From positions 1-43,064 of the IMG/VR virus record IMGVR_UViG_3300033153_002893: a DNA stretch of 43,064 nucleotides. One strand, 5' to 3'. Each line of letters starts with the position of its first letter. The first letter of the stretch is position 1. Of the stretch, positions 8,346 to 18,023 are shown in pieces. Under the pieces are notes generated by a model. That model saw only the letters and a program-made list of their open reading frames with translations. It had not been told where the DNA came from and did no database searches. The DNA is from a virus. A program made the position numbers and the translations under genes.

Positions 8346-10154
8346 ATGGGCAAAATATCAGAATTTCATAGAAAGCAACTCGTTTCAAGGAGAGTACAAT
8401 TACCTGGGGCGCCAGGCGTAGGTGCAATCATTGGTGGCGGAGCTAGAGAAGCTTCTCAAATTATGGTACAGGCTAAACAGAGAGCTTTCTCAGCTGAACA
8501 ACAAGTAGGACGAATAAAGTCAGCGGCCATTGGTAGACTTGGTGGGGCGGTTACTAGAGGAGTTATGCAGTTAGAAGCATCTCAAAGGGTGAGTAGATCA
8601 AAACAGGAGCAAGAACAAAAACTAGCTATAGCTGCTAGTTCTAAAGCCGGGGCTGAAGCCAGAGAAGGTGAGTTAATGGCCGCCAAATATCGAGCTAGAA
8701 AAACTGAAGAAATTAGAAGAGCCTCTTATGCTGCTTCTTTAAAACAAGATCAAATTAAATTAGCTCAAAAAAAGATTACTGATACTACAGAAGCTAATCT
8801 GGCTAATACAAATTTTGATGCGGATCTCTCTAAAGTTACACAAGATATCCAATCAAAATACGCTAAATATCCTGCCCATTATTTAAACGCAGTGAATCAA
8901 AAAACAAATGATCTCCAAAACAAGTATAGCACTAGCGGATCTAACCCAGAAATACAACATCAGATTAATACATATATTAATCAAGCTACAGCTAAGGCAA
9001 GAAAAGCTAATGATACTTGGGTGCATGATACTAAACTATCTTTAGCGGGTGAGCATATGAATGAGATAGCTAATAATTTAACTAATGAACTTAGTCAAAC
9101 TAGCACAAATGAAGAATGGTTTGGGGTGGTGCAGAAAACTTTTAATATAGTTTCGGGTAACTCTGGGGCAGCAATAAAAAATCGGAATAAATATTATAAT
9201 AATGTTATAATAAATGGGACAAAATTAAAACTGCAAAGAGAAGCTAAAACAGATGCTAGAGTAGCTGACCAGAAATTAAATGATCCTAATTTTTTAAAAA
9301 ATATGGAAGCGGCTAAAGTTCCTTGGGCTACTTCTGATACAGATGAAGTACAGGCAAAAATTGATAAACAAAAAGCAAAACAATTAGACGAAAGATTATT
9401 TGAATCAGCAATGGAAAGAGCAGGAGGTCAAAATAATCTTACCTCAGGATTAGTAGATGGAGATGTAGACATTGTAGAGTTTGAGCAAGAAATTTTAAAT
9501 AAGAAAGCACTAGGGCAAGATACTTCTGGACTAGAAGCTTTTAGAAATCATTGGTTGAATACATCTAACAAAACTGTTTTAAATGCGGTAGATGGAGTAA
9601 ATGATTATTCAGAAAAATTTAATGCACGATTGAAAGAAAGCCAAGGTTGGTCTGATTATTCAGTTATTCAAAATCTTGGAGATAAGCAAAGTGAACTTAT
9701 GCGAGCTTTTTACCAAAATGAAATTACTCCATTACAATACCAACTTCTAAATAAAAATTTAATGGAACCCTTAATTGAAGCGATTAGATCTGGGGATGGG
9801 GAATGGACTAAAACTAAAACTACTTTTGAAAAAGCATATAGTGAAATATATGATATTTTTAAAAAGAAAGGGAAGACTAAAAAAGGTACAGCAGAATACG
9901 CACATCTCCAGGCTTCAACTTATCTTAATTTCTTAGATGATTTTAGAAAGAAAAAAGAAGAAACAGGTGGAGAATTAGATGAAAAAACTTTTAATAAATT
10001 ATTGAATACCCATAAGGCTCAAGCTAAAGCTAGACTTAATCCAGGCATAGCCCATTTATGGGGTAAAGGTGGCCTTGTTCGATCCGGGGATTATGTTTTA
10101 ACTTTAGATGAAAACCTGAATGTAATAGGAAAGAAGAAAATTACAAATGAATAA
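8346..10154 (+). CDS. Large internal virion/ejection protein (T7 gp15 position; 602 aa)
   Basis: A highly charged helical protein rich in Lys, Ala, Gln and Asn with long coiled-coil-like stretches. It has no signal peptide and no membrane segment. It sits where T7 encodes gp15 (747 aa), after the gp14-like gene and before a very large protein. I see no catalytic motif. The role as ejection/DNA-translocation protein rests on position, size and composition. The ATG follows AAGGAAAAAGAG, and the last 8 bases overlap the next gene. Confidence 0.7.
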   Translation: MGKISEFHRKQLVSRRVQLPGAPGVGAIIGGGAREASQIMVQAKQRAFSAEQQVGRIKSAAIGRLGGAVTRGVMQLEASQRVSRSKQEQEQKLAIAASSKAGAEAREGELMAAKYRARKTEEIRRASYAASLKQDQIKLAQKKITDTTEANLANTNFDADLSKVTQDIQSKYAKYPAHYLNAVNQKTNDLQNKYSTSGSNPEIQHQINTYINQATAKARKANDTWVHDTKLSLAGEHMNEIANNLTNELSQTSTNEEWFGVVQKTFNIVSGNSGAAIKNRNKYYNNVIINGTKLKLQREAKTDARVADQKLNDPNFLKNMEAAKVPWATSDTDEVQAKIDKQKAKQLDERLFESAMERAGGQNNLTSGLVDGDVDIVEFEQEILNKKALGQDTSGLEAFRNHWLNTSNKTVLNAVDGVNDYSEKFNARLKESQGWSDYSVIQNLGDKQSELMRAFYQNEITPLQYQLLNKNLMEPLIEAIRSGDGEWTKTKTTFEKAYSEIYDIFKKKGKTKKGTAEYAHLQASTYLNFLDDFRKKKEETGGELDEKTFNKLLNTHKAQAKARLNPGIAHLWGKGGLVRSGDYVLTLDENLNVIGKKKITNE

Positions 10155-13100
10155 TGATATTTATAATCCAGAGAATTGGACAGCCGTTGCTAATGCAGAT
10201 GACGCAGGTACAATTCAAACTCAGGAAAAATTAGAGTCAACTGGTTATCTCCCAGCTGATACTCCTGAAGTTAATATAGAAGATTTTGAACCTGTACCAA
10301 AAGATTTTAAACCGGAGCCAGAGCCAACATCTTTAAATTCTTTTATAGCTGGTAGTATTTGGGACGCGGCAGTGGAGTTCGGCACAAAAATTATTATGCC
10401 AGAAGACTCTTTTGATAGATTTATTAAACCAGAAGAACAAGAAAAATTTAGAGAAGTTCTAGCTGAGGCTAAAGATATAACTAAAAGACTTCCAGAATCT
10501 CTAGCGCAGGTAACTAGTCAGAGAATAGATGAGTTAAGCGACATGTCTATTAAAAGAATTGCTAAGGGTATTGGCCAACCTATCGCGCGTACAGTCGAGG
10601 GTATGGGCGGTATGTCTCAAATTTTATCTGAATCTTTTACCAGGATAATGAGAGATAATCCTAATTTTGCAGCTACTTTACGAACTACTATGGATTTAGC
10701 CCCTGGGATGGCAGGGGTTATAGGTGCGTCAGAAAAACTCACTGAGATTTTTGCAAAAAACTCTTTAGGGGAAGCACTAGCTCATTTCGCGGGTGACGTA
10801 GCTGATGAGATGGTAGTAGATGATCCACATATTTTTGATAAATTTTTAAATGGAATAGGGTATGCAGCCACTTTTATTGGTACAGGCACAGGTGTAGCCG
10901 GAGTAGGTAAGCTTTTAGGGATGGCGCCTAAAGTAGCTAGTATGTTAAGTTTGACTACAGCTACATATTTAGAATCTAGTTTAGAAGGATACTTCGCTCA
11001 TCAAGACGCGCTAGCTACAGGTCTGTATACTGAAGAAGAAGCACAAAACGTAGCATTAAGAGTATTCAGTATGAATGGAGTATTAAATGCTTTCTTAAAT
11101 AAATTTGAAATGTTTTTTGTCCCAGATGCTAGAGGAACAAAAGCTGTTATGAAAACTATGGTAGCTGAACCAGCGCAAGAGTTTTTACAAAAAGTAGTTA
11201 GTGATACTCAAGTACATGGTAAAATAGATTTAGCTGCGGCCACAGAAGAAGGTATCTACGCTTTCTTTTCTACAGCAGTTATGGGTATGGCTTCTCATGT
11301 CTCAAGGAGCTATCGCCAAACTAGAGTGCGTTTAATGGGACTAGATAAATTAGTTCAGGATCAGATTACTTTGGTTAACGAAACTCCGATAAAAACTTTA
11401 AGTGAAGGAGAAGCTGGTGTTGAAATAACAGCAGAACATAAAACTGATGTTGTCCAAATGATTTTAAAACAGAAAGAAATAATAGCAGAAAATATTAAGA
11501 AGCAGGGAAAGGCTGAAGCATTAGGCAAAGAAGTTGTTCCTCTTAAACCAAAAATAGAAGCTAAGGGTTTAAAAGAAATTAAACAAAAGAAAGAAGAAAT
11601 CAAAGGCCGTAAGACTAAACTAGCTAAAGAAACTAAAATAATTGAAGCAGGTATTGAGCATCTTGAAGTAGAAATCTCCGAGAGAATTAGAGAAGGTAAA
11701 CCAACTAAGAAACTAGAAAACCAAAGAGCTAAACTAGATGCTAAATTAGATACGATCTTAGACGAACAAGTAGAACTAGAATTTACTCCAGAAGAACAAA
11801 TAGAAATAGCTAAGTCAAAAGATGTAGAAGTGAAAGCACAAGTATTGCAGAAAGCTAGAACTAGGGTAGTGAAAGAACGCTTAACAACTTATCAAAAAGG
11901 TTTTAAAGAAGGGAAAGTTACTTCCATAAAAGAATTTAAAAATATCCTTAAAGATATGAATAGGTTAGTAAAAGAATCCAGTTTGAAAGGAACTCAAAAA
12001 GCCCAGATGATTAAGGCTATGCAGCAGATTAAAACAGTAGATCAATTCAATAAAAAGATAGGAGCTTTCCAGGACAGGATCACACAACTGGAAACTCAGG
12101 TTAAAAAAAGAGAATTGATTAGCGACTTTAAAAAACTTACTGATCCTAAAGCTATTGCTAAATTTCATCCAGAGTGGAAAAAGGAGTTATTAAAAATTAC
12201 AGATGAATTTACTGGAGTTAAACGAACAGATAAAAAATTAGCTAGTCTATATGAGATGGCAGTAGAAGTAGAAAAGAATGAGAACCACGCTTTTTCTAAA
12301 GCCCAATTAGCAGATATAAAAGAGATGCATAAAACACCATTAGCCGATCTAACTTTAGAACAGCTTAGAAATGTGCATGATATGGCTCTGTTCTTATCTA
12401 AGATGAATGAAGAAAAAATGCAGATGTTAGCTAGAGGTAAATTAGCCAAAACAAATGACGTGATCTTAGAAGCAACTGATAACGTAGAAGAACAAGATAG
12501 ATATAATAATTTATTAACTAGAGAGCAATCTGAAGATGCTCAACAAAAGAAAAAAGTTACTGATAAGCTAGGTAGAACTATTAATGCAGATAAATTAAAT
12601 CTGGCTAGTATCGCCCGAAAATTAGATGGAAAGCAAAAAGGAATAGTTCAAGATATTTTACATGACCAATTACTAAAAGGATTGAAAAAACAATTAGGTT
12701 TACGACATTCAGCAGAGATGTTTTTGGCAGATAGACTTGGTGATCTCAGAACTAAGATTGATAATTTTAGTACGTACTTTGAGAAGAACGCAAAGAAAGT
12801 AGATTATCAATGGGTAAATTTTACTAATGGAAAAAGAAGAATTAATCCTGCACAAAGAATAGCTTTATATTTAACTTCTCTACGACTAGAAGGTAGGAAA
12901 CATTTAACTGAGGGAGGATTCTTTGTTGGTGAAGCACAAGAAGCTCTAGTCTTGACCCAAGAAGATCTCGAGATGATCCAGGATCAAGTCAGAGCTAACC
13001 CTAAAGAATTAAAAGTAGCTGAAGCTATCTATGATTATTTTAATACAATGCAAAAAGCATTTTTGAATGAAGCCTCTGTTGAGATGCTAGGATATGAAGT

Positions 13101-14640
13101 AGCCATTGCAGAAGATTACTTTCCTTTATCGGTACGAGAAGCAGTATTAGAAGTAGACCCAACTGACCCCCAGAGAATCCATTATGCAAAAAGTTCTTTG
13201 TTTGGTTTAGGAATGTTGAAAGCTACAGTCGAATCAGGGAAAGCTATTGAGATAGGAGATGTATTTCAGATATGGGATAAGAGCGTACATCATTCTACTG
13301 CATTTGCAGGACTAGCTAAACCATTACAGTCAGCTAGAACCCTGATGAACCAAAGTACACACGCAACTCTTACTGAAATAGTTGAGGGCGTAGAAAAAGA
13401 AACAACTATACCAAATCCTTTTATCACAAAACTTCGTGAAGCTGGTTTAGAAAGTTATGAGAAAAATATTAATGCACTATTAAATAAAATTGAAGGTGAC
13501 AACGTAGAGTACTCTCGAACGGATAAATTGATTTCTAAAATGGCTAGAAATATTGATGCGGCTATTTTAACAGGTAGTATCATAGTTGGAACTAAACAGG
13601 CTTTGTCTTTTCCATACGCGGCTCTTTATGTAGACAATAAATATTTAGTAAAAGCTTTAGCTAAATTTGTTACACCAAAAGTAAAAGAAAGAATGTCTAA
13701 GCACCCTTTATTCTGGGACAGATTACGAGGACATGTTACTCAGGAGATGGGGGATATATCAGACGTAGGGGCTGTTAAAAAATCAGTTACAGGTAAATCT
13801 TTATTTAGCGATAAGTATTCAATCTTGATGAGAACTAGTGACATGGCAGCGATAGGCAGGATCTATTTAGCAGTTGAAATGGAAACTAGAGATATGTTTC
13901 CTAATGTAAAAGGTGATGAGTTTGACGATCTAGTTGGTGATAGAGCCTGGGAAGTTGTAAGAAAATCTCAACCAACTTTTCATAACATAGATCGTAACGT
14001 AGTTACCGCCTCTACTGATTTATTTAAAAAACATTTCTTAGCTAAATTTACCAGCCAAACTATGAAGATTGGCCAGATGGCTTCTGAGATGTATGAGGAT
14101 TTCCAGAACGTTCCATACTCTGCAAAATCGGCTAGTAAGTTTATTAGTAAATTAGTTTACCTTCGAGTAGCTATGGCTTCTATGATTGGTTTAGTGTCCT
14201 CAGGATGGAGGCAATTACGTGCGCGTGAGAAAAAAGATCTAGAAGATTTTCTCTGGGATTGGGCAGTTGAATCGTTTTTAAATTCTTTTGGAGATTTTGT
14301 CATTATAAATAAAGCAGCTAGGGGGCTAGTACAATTATCTAAAAAATATGTTTTTGATATGAAAAATGCTTCTTTTATTGAAGCACCTATGATAGACGTT
14401 ATGGCCACTGGTTTACAGGCTAGTTATGACTTAACTATGATGATTAAAAATTTAATAACTAATGAAGTTTATGGTAAACGACATAGTAAAGCTTATCAGA
14501 AGAAATGGAAAACTAATATGCAAGACCTTATAGAAAATACAGCTGATGCAAGTTTTAAATTATGGGGTAAGCCTTTCTATGGATTATGGCAAACTGGTGA
14601 AGGGATTAAAAATATTTTTACTAAAAAGAAAAGGAGTTAG
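10147..14640 (+). CDS. Giant internal virion/ejection protein (T7 gp16 position; 1497 aa)
   Basis: The largest gene in the window. The N-terminal 70 residues are acidic and Pro-rich. Residues of about 230-270 contain Gly/Ala-rich hydrophobic stretches (IGTGTGVAGVGKLLGMAPKVAS), then a long Lys/Glu coiled coil spans roughly 440-680. Hydrophobic helices recur in the C-terminal third. This mix suits an ejection protein that crosses the host envelope, as T7 gp16 does. I could not find the lytic transglycosylase motif seen at the N-terminus of T7 gp16, so a peptidoglycan-cutting activity is not supported. The stop is TAG, inside the next gene's ribosome site. Confidence 0.7.
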   Translation: MNNDIYNPENWTAVANADDAGTIQTQEKLESTGYLPADTPEVNIEDFEPVPKDFKPEPEPTSLNSFIAGSIWDAAVEFGTKIIMPEDSFDRFIKPEEQEKFREVLAEAKDITKRLPESLAQVTSQRIDELSDMSIKRIAKGIGQPIARTVEGMGGMSQILSESFTRIMRDNPNFAATLRTTMDLAPGMAGVIGASEKLTEIFAKNSLGEALAHFAGDVADEMVVDDPHIFDKFLNGIGYAATFIGTGTGVAGVGKLLGMAPKVASMLSLTTATYLESSLEGYFAHQDALATGLYTEEEAQNVALRVFSMNGVLNAFLNKFEMFFVPDARGTKAVMKTMVAEPAQEFLQKVVSDTQVHGKIDLAAATEEGIYAFFSTAVMGMASHVSRSYRQTRVRLMGLDKLVQDQITLVNETPIKTLSEGEAGVEITAEHKTDVVQMILKQKEIIAENIKKQGKAEALGKEVVPLKPKIEAKGLKEIKQKKEEIKGRKTKLAKETKIIEAGIEHLEVEISERIREGKPTKKLENQRAKLDAKLDTILDEQVELEFTPEEQIEIAKSKDVEVKAQVLQKARTRVVKERLTTYQKGFKEGKVTSIKEFKNILKDMNRLVKESSLKGTQKAQMIKAMQQIKTVDQFNKKIGAFQDRITQLETQVKKRELISDFKKLTDPKAIAKFHPEWKKELLKITDEFTGVKRTDKKLASLYEMAVEVEKNENHAFSKAQLADIKEMHKTPLADLTLEQLRNVHDMALFLSKMNEEKMQMLARGKLAKTNDVILEATDNVEEQDRYNNLLTREQSEDAQQKKKVTDKLGRTINADKLNLASIARKLDGKQKGIVQDILHDQLLKGLKKQLGLRHSAEMFLADRLGDLRTKIDNFSTYFEKNAKKVDYQWVNFTNGKRRINPAQRIALYLTSLRLEGRKHLTEGGFFVGEAQEALVLTQEDLEMIQDQVRANPKELKVAEAIYDYFNTMQKAFLNEASVEMLGYEVAIAEDYFPLSVREAVLEVDPTDPQRIHYAKSSLFGLGMLKATVESGKAIEIGDVFQIWDKSVHHSTAFAGLAKPLQSARTLMNQSTHATLTEIVEGVEKETTIPNPFITKLREAGLESYEKNINALLNKIEGDNVEYSRTDKLISKMARNIDAAILTGSIIVGTKQALSFPYAALYVDNKYLVKALAKFVTPKVKERMSKHPLFWDRLRGHVTQEMGDISDVGAVKKSVTGKSLFSDKYSILMRTSDMAAIGRIYLAVEMETRDMFPNVKGDEFDDLVGDRAWEVVRKSQPTFHNIDRNVVTASTDLFKKHFLAKFTSQTMKIGQMASEMYEDFQNVPYSAKSASKFISKLVYLRVAMASMIGLVSSGWRQLRAREKKDLEDFLWDWAVESFLNSFGDFVIINKAARGLVQLSKKYVFDMKNASFIEAPMIDVMATGLQASYDLTMMIKNLITNEVYGKRHSKAYQKKWKTNMQDLIENTADASFKLWGKPFYGLWQTGEGIKNIFTKKKRS

Positions 14641-14642
14641 GG

Positions 14643-15758
14643 ATGACAGTTAATACAACAACCAACCGAGCTAGAGAATCTGGGAATGGTGTTAAAACTG
14701 AATTTGATTTTAGTTTTAAAGTATTCAAAGCCGCAGATCTAGTTATTTATAAAATTGATACCACAGATGAATCATCTACAACCTTAGTTCTTAATACAGA
14801 TTACACAGTTAGTCTTAACACTGTCACAGATGGTGGCACAGTCACTATCATTGGTGACGTTTTTACTTCTGATGAAGATATTTTAATTCTTCGTGAAGCA
14901 GAACTAAAACAAGAATCTGATTTTCCAGTGGCTAATACTTTTCCAGCTGAGTCAGTTGAAAATGCTTTAGACTTAGCCATGATGATCTTACAACAGTTGA
15001 ATGAGATCATAGATAGATCCATTACTCTAGCGGTAACTTCCTCTACAACGGGAGTTACTTTACCAGAGCCAGAGGCGGATAAAGCAGTAAAATGGAATAG
15101 TGCAGGAACCAATTTAGAAAATTCTGAGTACGACCCAGATGCAGCTGGTGACTCAGCCGTAGCTAGTGCAGCTAGTGCAGCAGAAAGTGCAGTTAGTGCG
15201 GCAGCAGCTTTAGTTAGTGAAAATAATGCAGCAACTAGCGAAGCTAATGCAGCAGCTAGTGCAGCCAGTGTTAATCTACCAAGTATTGATGCTGGAGATG
15301 CAGGAAAAGGGGTAATGGTAAATTCAGGAGGAACAGGGTATGAATTAACTGATTTTTTCCCTTCCGGCGGGATTATTATGTGGAGTGGTTCAATAGTAAG
15401 CATCCCTACTGGATGGGTTCTATGTGATGGGAATAATTCAACACCAAATCTACAAGATAAATTTATTGTTGGTGCTGGAGATACTTATGCAGTGGATGGT
15501 ACAGGCGGAACGGTTTCACATAACCATACAGTTGATAGCCATTTACATACAGTAGATCCACCAAATACAACTTCAGGGAGTTCTAATAACAACGAGGGAT
15601 TTGATAGAGTTAATACTTTTCCTGATGCTTATGCAGTTACTAGTCATACTCATAATGTTAATATTGCTCAGTTTAATTCTGGAAGTGCAACTCCTGATAC
15701 AGACGCAGTAGACAACCTTCCACCATACTATGCACTTGCATACATAATGAAATCATAA
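14643..15758 (+). CDS. Tail fibre with T7-type N-terminus and tail-collar C-terminus (371 aa)
   Basis: Residues 1-150 match the virion-attachment domain of T7 gp17-type fibres (TTTNRARESGNGVKTEFDFSF; later ESVENALDLAMMILQQLNEI). A short Ala/Ser shaft follows (about 170-215: repeated ASAA units). The C-terminus has a tail-collar domain (IIMWSGSIVSIPTGWVLCDG), several His-x-His motifs that may bind metal, and a final PPYYALAYIMKS. The fibre is short compared with T7 gp17 (553 aa). It is the main candidate for host receptor binding. The ATG follows AAGGAGTTAGG. Confidence 0.88.
   Translation: MTVNTTTNRARESGNGVKTEFDFSFKVFKAADLVIYKIDTTDESSTTLVLNTDYTVSLNTVTDGGTVTIIGDVFTSDEDILILREAELKQESDFPVANTFPAESVENALDLAMMILQQLNEIIDRSITLAVTSSTTGVTLPEPEADKAVKWNSAGTNLENSEYDPDAAGDSAVASAASAAESAVSAAAALVSENNAATSEANAAASAASVNLPSIDAGDAGKGVMVNSGGTGYELTDFFPSGGIIMWSGSIVSIPTGWVLCDGNNSTPNLQDKFIVGAGDTYAVDGTGGTVSHNHTVDSHLHTVDPPNTTSGSSNNNEGFDRVNTFPDAYAVTSHTHNVNIAQFNSGSATPDTDAVDNLPPYYALAYIMKS
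15160..15270 (+). repeat. Imperfect 9-bp coding repeat for the Ala/Ser fibre shaft
   Basis: The unit GCTAGTGCA (Ala-Ser-Ala) recurs in exact and degenerate form through this stretch of the fibre gene and encodes the AASAASAA-type shaft. Such tracts can expand or contract by slippage, which would alter fibre length. Confidence 0.6.
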
Positions 15759-15768
15759 GGAGAATAAA

Positions 15769-16044
15769 ATGTTAGACGCTATTATAGATAATAATTTAGG
15801 TGATTTAGATAAAGCTCAGATACTTAATTTAACGTTATGTCCAGTTGCTAAACGAGCAGATTTAATGCTTGCCACTGGTTATGTAAATACAGGTGATGAA
15901 TTTATAGCAACAGGTCAATCTAGTTACCGATTAGAAGGAGAAATGTATGACACTCTTTTATCTAATCTTAAAATAAATTTAGATAAACTAGATTTAAACA
16001 AAGTTTTATCTGAAGCTAAAAAACCTGTTATTAATAAAAAATAA
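15769..16044 (+). CDS. Hypothetical protein after the fibre gene (91 aa)
   Basis: I do not recognise a family. The protein starts with an acidic helix (MLDAIIDNNLGDLDKAQ), contains no membrane segment, and ends in a Lys-rich tail. It has an AAGGAGAATAAA ribosome site identical in sequence to the one before the tail tubular A gene (4293-4304). It lies between the fibre and the lysis-type genes, where fibre chaperones and small accessory proteins are common; that role is only a guess. Confidence 0.6.
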   Translation: MLDAIIDNNLGDLDKAQILNLTLCPVAKRADLMLATGYVNTGDEFIATGQSSYRLEGEMYDTLLSNLKINLDKLDLNKVLSEAKKPVINKK

Positions 16045-16054
16045 GGAATAAAAT

Positions 16055-16414
16055 ATGACAGGGACGGAGGTAGGTCTGATGACTAGTATAGGGGCATTAT
16101 TTTTAAGCATGTTGGGTCTAGGGTATAAAGTAGCTTCTGCTAAAATAGACCATGATGTTAACGCAGAAACTAAAATTAATAAGATATTTCTGCGCATGGA
16201 TGAAAAATGCGTCAATATGAAAAAAGAAATTAAGGATGAACATGTCACTGGAGAAAGATGTTTTTTACAATATAATCAGGCTATAACAATGATGAAAGAG
16301 TTGAAACAAGATAATAAAGAACAGCATGAAGCAATAGGAGGTACCCTAAAAGAATCTCTAGCCAAAATCGAATCTCAAATGTTACAGATAACAAAAGGAT
16401 TTAATAATGATTAA
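16055..16414 (+). CDS. Small single-pass membrane protein, holin or inner-spanin candidate (119 aa)
   Basis: Residues of about 7-28 (GLMTSIGALFLSMLGLGYKVAS) form one hydrophobic segment. The rest is charged and helical, with a coiled-coil-like C-terminal half (MKELKQDNKEQHEAIGG). One N-terminal membrane helix plus a coiled coil resembles inner spanins or some small holins. The next gene, overlapping by 8 bases, encodes an NlpC/P60-like hydrolase, which supports a lysis cassette. No outer-spanin lipoprotein was found nearby. Confidence 0.6.
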   Translation: MTGTEVGLMTSIGALFLSMLGLGYKVASAKIDHDVNAETKINKIFLRMDEKCVNMKKEIKDEHVTGERCFLQYNQAITMMKELKQDNKEQHEAIGGTLKESLAKIESQMLQITKGFNND

Positions 16415-16943
16415 ATCAGGGGACATTATTTTATTTGAGGGGCGAGGAATTATTTCTAGGCTAATCCGCTGGGTATGTCGAGATGATGAAAGCCACATAG
16501 GTCAGGCATATCGAAATGTTAAAGGTGGTTTATTTCTTTATGACTCAACTACTTTATCTGGAAAAGATGGAGTTAAACTAAGACTACTTAGTGAAGTAAT
16601 AGAAAACTATAATGGGGTTGTAAAAATAAGACCAATATCTAAACCTTTTACTGAATTGCAAATGGTTTTATTTAGAAAAAATATAGCCGTTAATATAGGA
16701 AAAGGCTATGAAGAATCTAAACTAGAATTATTATTAGCTGCTATAGGGAGATTTATTGGTATAAAAGTTCAACAACCTAGTGGAACACTCTATTGTTCTG
16801 AATTAGTAGCTAGTGTCTTTAGAGACCTTGGTTTTATTGACCATGATAAAGCTTTAACTCCGTCAGATTTTTCAGAAGGTAAAGACAAGTATCTAGAATT
16901 AAAGCATATTACTTTAGGTAAAGAGATAATTTTAAAGGAGTAA
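16407..16943 (+). CDS. Permuted NlpC/P60 (YiiX-like) papain-fold hydrolase, probable lysis enzyme (178 aa)
   Basis: The order of catalytic motifs is that of the circularly permuted NlpC/P60 group: His30 in ESHIGQAY comes first, then Cys130 in LYCSELVASVFRDLGF. The opening SGDIILFEGRGIISRLIRW is typical of YiiX/YebB-like members. These enzymes cleave peptide or acyl-amide bonds, in some cases in peptidoglycan. No other endolysin-like gene was found in the window and the gene follows a holin-like ORF, so it may be the endolysin. It is the last gene of the rightward block. Confidence 0.78.
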   Translation: MIKSGDIILFEGRGIISRLIRWVCRDDESHIGQAYRNVKGGLFLYDSTTLSGKDGVKLRLLSEVIENYNGVVKIRPISKPFTELQMVLFRKNIAVNIGKGYEESKLELLLAAIGRFIGIKVQQPSGTLYCSELVASVFRDLGFIDHDKALTPSDFSEGKDKYLELKHITLGKEIILKE

Positions 16944-16952
16944 GATGTGGAG

Positions 16953-17020
16953 AGATGGAACCGAATTAAAAACCATTTAAAATGTATTAAAAATTATATG
17001 GTTCATATCTGGTTCCATCT
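16953..17020. repeat. Nested inverted repeat at the convergence of the two gene blocks
   Basis: The outer arms 16953-16962 (AGATGGAACC) and 17011-17020 (GGTTCCATCT) are perfect complements. Inside them, 16971-16976 (AACCAT) and 16998-17003 (ATGGTT) pair again. The element fills most of the 105-base gap between the converging blocks (16944-17048). It could end transcription from both sides, although no long T-run follows. No gene is visible in the gap. Confidence 0.6.
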
Positions 17021-17048
17021 GAAAGGTGTCTTTAGAGATCTTCTTTTT

Positions 17049-17375
17049 CTATAAGGTGTAGGCCACTAATCCTTTCCTACGTATAGATTTAGATATCAAT
17101 AGGAGATTTTTATGTAGTTTATATTCAGCTCTCAAAAGTGCCTTTGTGATAGACCCAAAACAACTTGTAAAACTTTCATCATCAATTTTTTCTGGGAGAG
17201 GTAAACTCACTGCAAACCGTATTAACTTTGGGAAAGGCCTAACTGTTTTTAATGTGATTTTGCATAGGGGGTTTTCTAGAGTACATACACAAATTAACAT
17301 TTTAATATCAACGAGATCAGGTCTATCCTTTAATGTAATCGTTAAATTTTTAAATTTATTTAGGTCAAGTATCAT
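17049..17375 (-). CDS. Hypothetical protein, last gene of the leftward block (108 aa)
   Basis: I do not recognise this protein. It is basic and Leu/Ile-rich, has three Cys residues in the middle (ICVCTLENPLC) and no membrane segment. The ATG is preceded by AAAGGGGA, which overlaps the end of the RuvC-like gene, and the two ORFs abut with no gap. It follows the resolvase at the far end of the early block. Confidence 0.6.
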   Translation of the reverse strand: MILDLNKFKNLTITLKDRPDLVDIKMLICVCTLENPLCKITLKTVRPFPKLIRFAVSLPLPEKIDDESFTSCFGSITKALLRAEYKLHKNLLLISKSIRRKGLVAYTL

Positions 17376-17858
17376 TTATAAATCCCCTTTACTTATAAGG
17401 TTTTTAGTTTGGTTAAATTGTCTACGTCCGTATTCAGCTATCAATAAAGCATCAGCCGTAGCTAGGTTAATAAGTATTCTATGATCTGGAAACATATCTT
17501 GCGCTACTTGTCTTAAGAATTTTTTATCACCTCTAGATAAGCACCTTAAATTTCGTTGCCAAACCATTGGTAGAACTCTTTCAAAAGGAATTTCTAACGC
17601 TCTAAGTACGCCTAATAATAAACCTTCTGCTTGACCAATTCCTTTTGAGGCGCGTACACCTCTCTTAGACCTAGGCATAGCTGGAATCTTTTCTATATAA
17701 CATTTTATTATACTGTCTTTACATTCTCGCAAGACATCGATCAGATCAGTTTCAGTTCCTTTTGTGAAACCATAGATCCGTTCTATATTTCCAGCTAGGT
17801 CTAGTACAGCTAGCCCCCCACTTTTTCCTGGGTCTAAACCTAAAATTAAATTACGCAT
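17376..17858 (-). CDS. RuvC-like Holliday junction resolvase (160 aa)
   Basis: An RNase H-fold nuclease. The first acidic residue is Asp9 in ILGLDPGKSGG, the second is Glu56 in CYIEKIPAMP, and Asp136 lies in ATADALLIAEYGRR, the three places expected for RuvC catalytic acids. The ARGVRAS/GIGQAEGLLLG region also fits phage RuvC proteins. It would cut four-way junctions made in recombination and replication before DNA packaging. Start and preceding stop share TAATG. Confidence 0.85.
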   Translation of the reverse strand: MRNLILGLDPGKSGGLAVLDLAGNIERIYGFTKGTETDLIDVLRECKDSIIKCYIEKIPAMPRSKRGVRASKGIGQAEGLLLGVLRALEIPFERVLPMVWQRNLRCLSRGDKKFLRQVAQDMFPDHRILINLATADALLIAEYGRRQFNQTKNLISKGDL

Positions 17859-18022
17859 TATTTTACCTCTTTTTTGTAATCACGAATTAATGCTCTTCCT
17901 TTTTCTAAGTGGTTTTTAATTGCGACTACCTTTTGGCTATGCCCCATCCGTTGAATAAAAGGTAATATGTCTTTTAATATCTTATGTGAATTTGCCATAT
18001 AATTAATTAATTCTTGTTCCAT
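17858..18022 (-). CDS. Small helical hypothetical protein (54 aa)
   Basis: The ATG at 18022 follows GGAGG at a good distance and is chosen over an upstream in-frame ATG (18052) that would overlap the previous gene. The protein is mostly helical (MEQELINYMANSHKILKDIL) and basic at the C-terminus. No family recognised. It is translationally coupled to the resolvase (TAATG). Confidence 0.6.
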   Translation of the reverse strand: MEQELINYMANSHKILKDILPFIQRMGHSQKVVAIKNHLEKGRALIRDYKKEVK

Positions 18023-18023
18023 C

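Noticed and set aside
14801-15403. Minus-strand 200-codon ORF inside the fibre gene
   Set aside because: It is antisense to a well recognised fibre gene; its Ala/Leu-rich sequence reflects the Ala/Ser repeat read backwards.
17146-17484. Plus-strand 112-codon ORF opposite the resolvase and 108-aa gene
   Set aside because: It overlaps two better supported genes on the other strand and has no ribosome site or recognisable domain.
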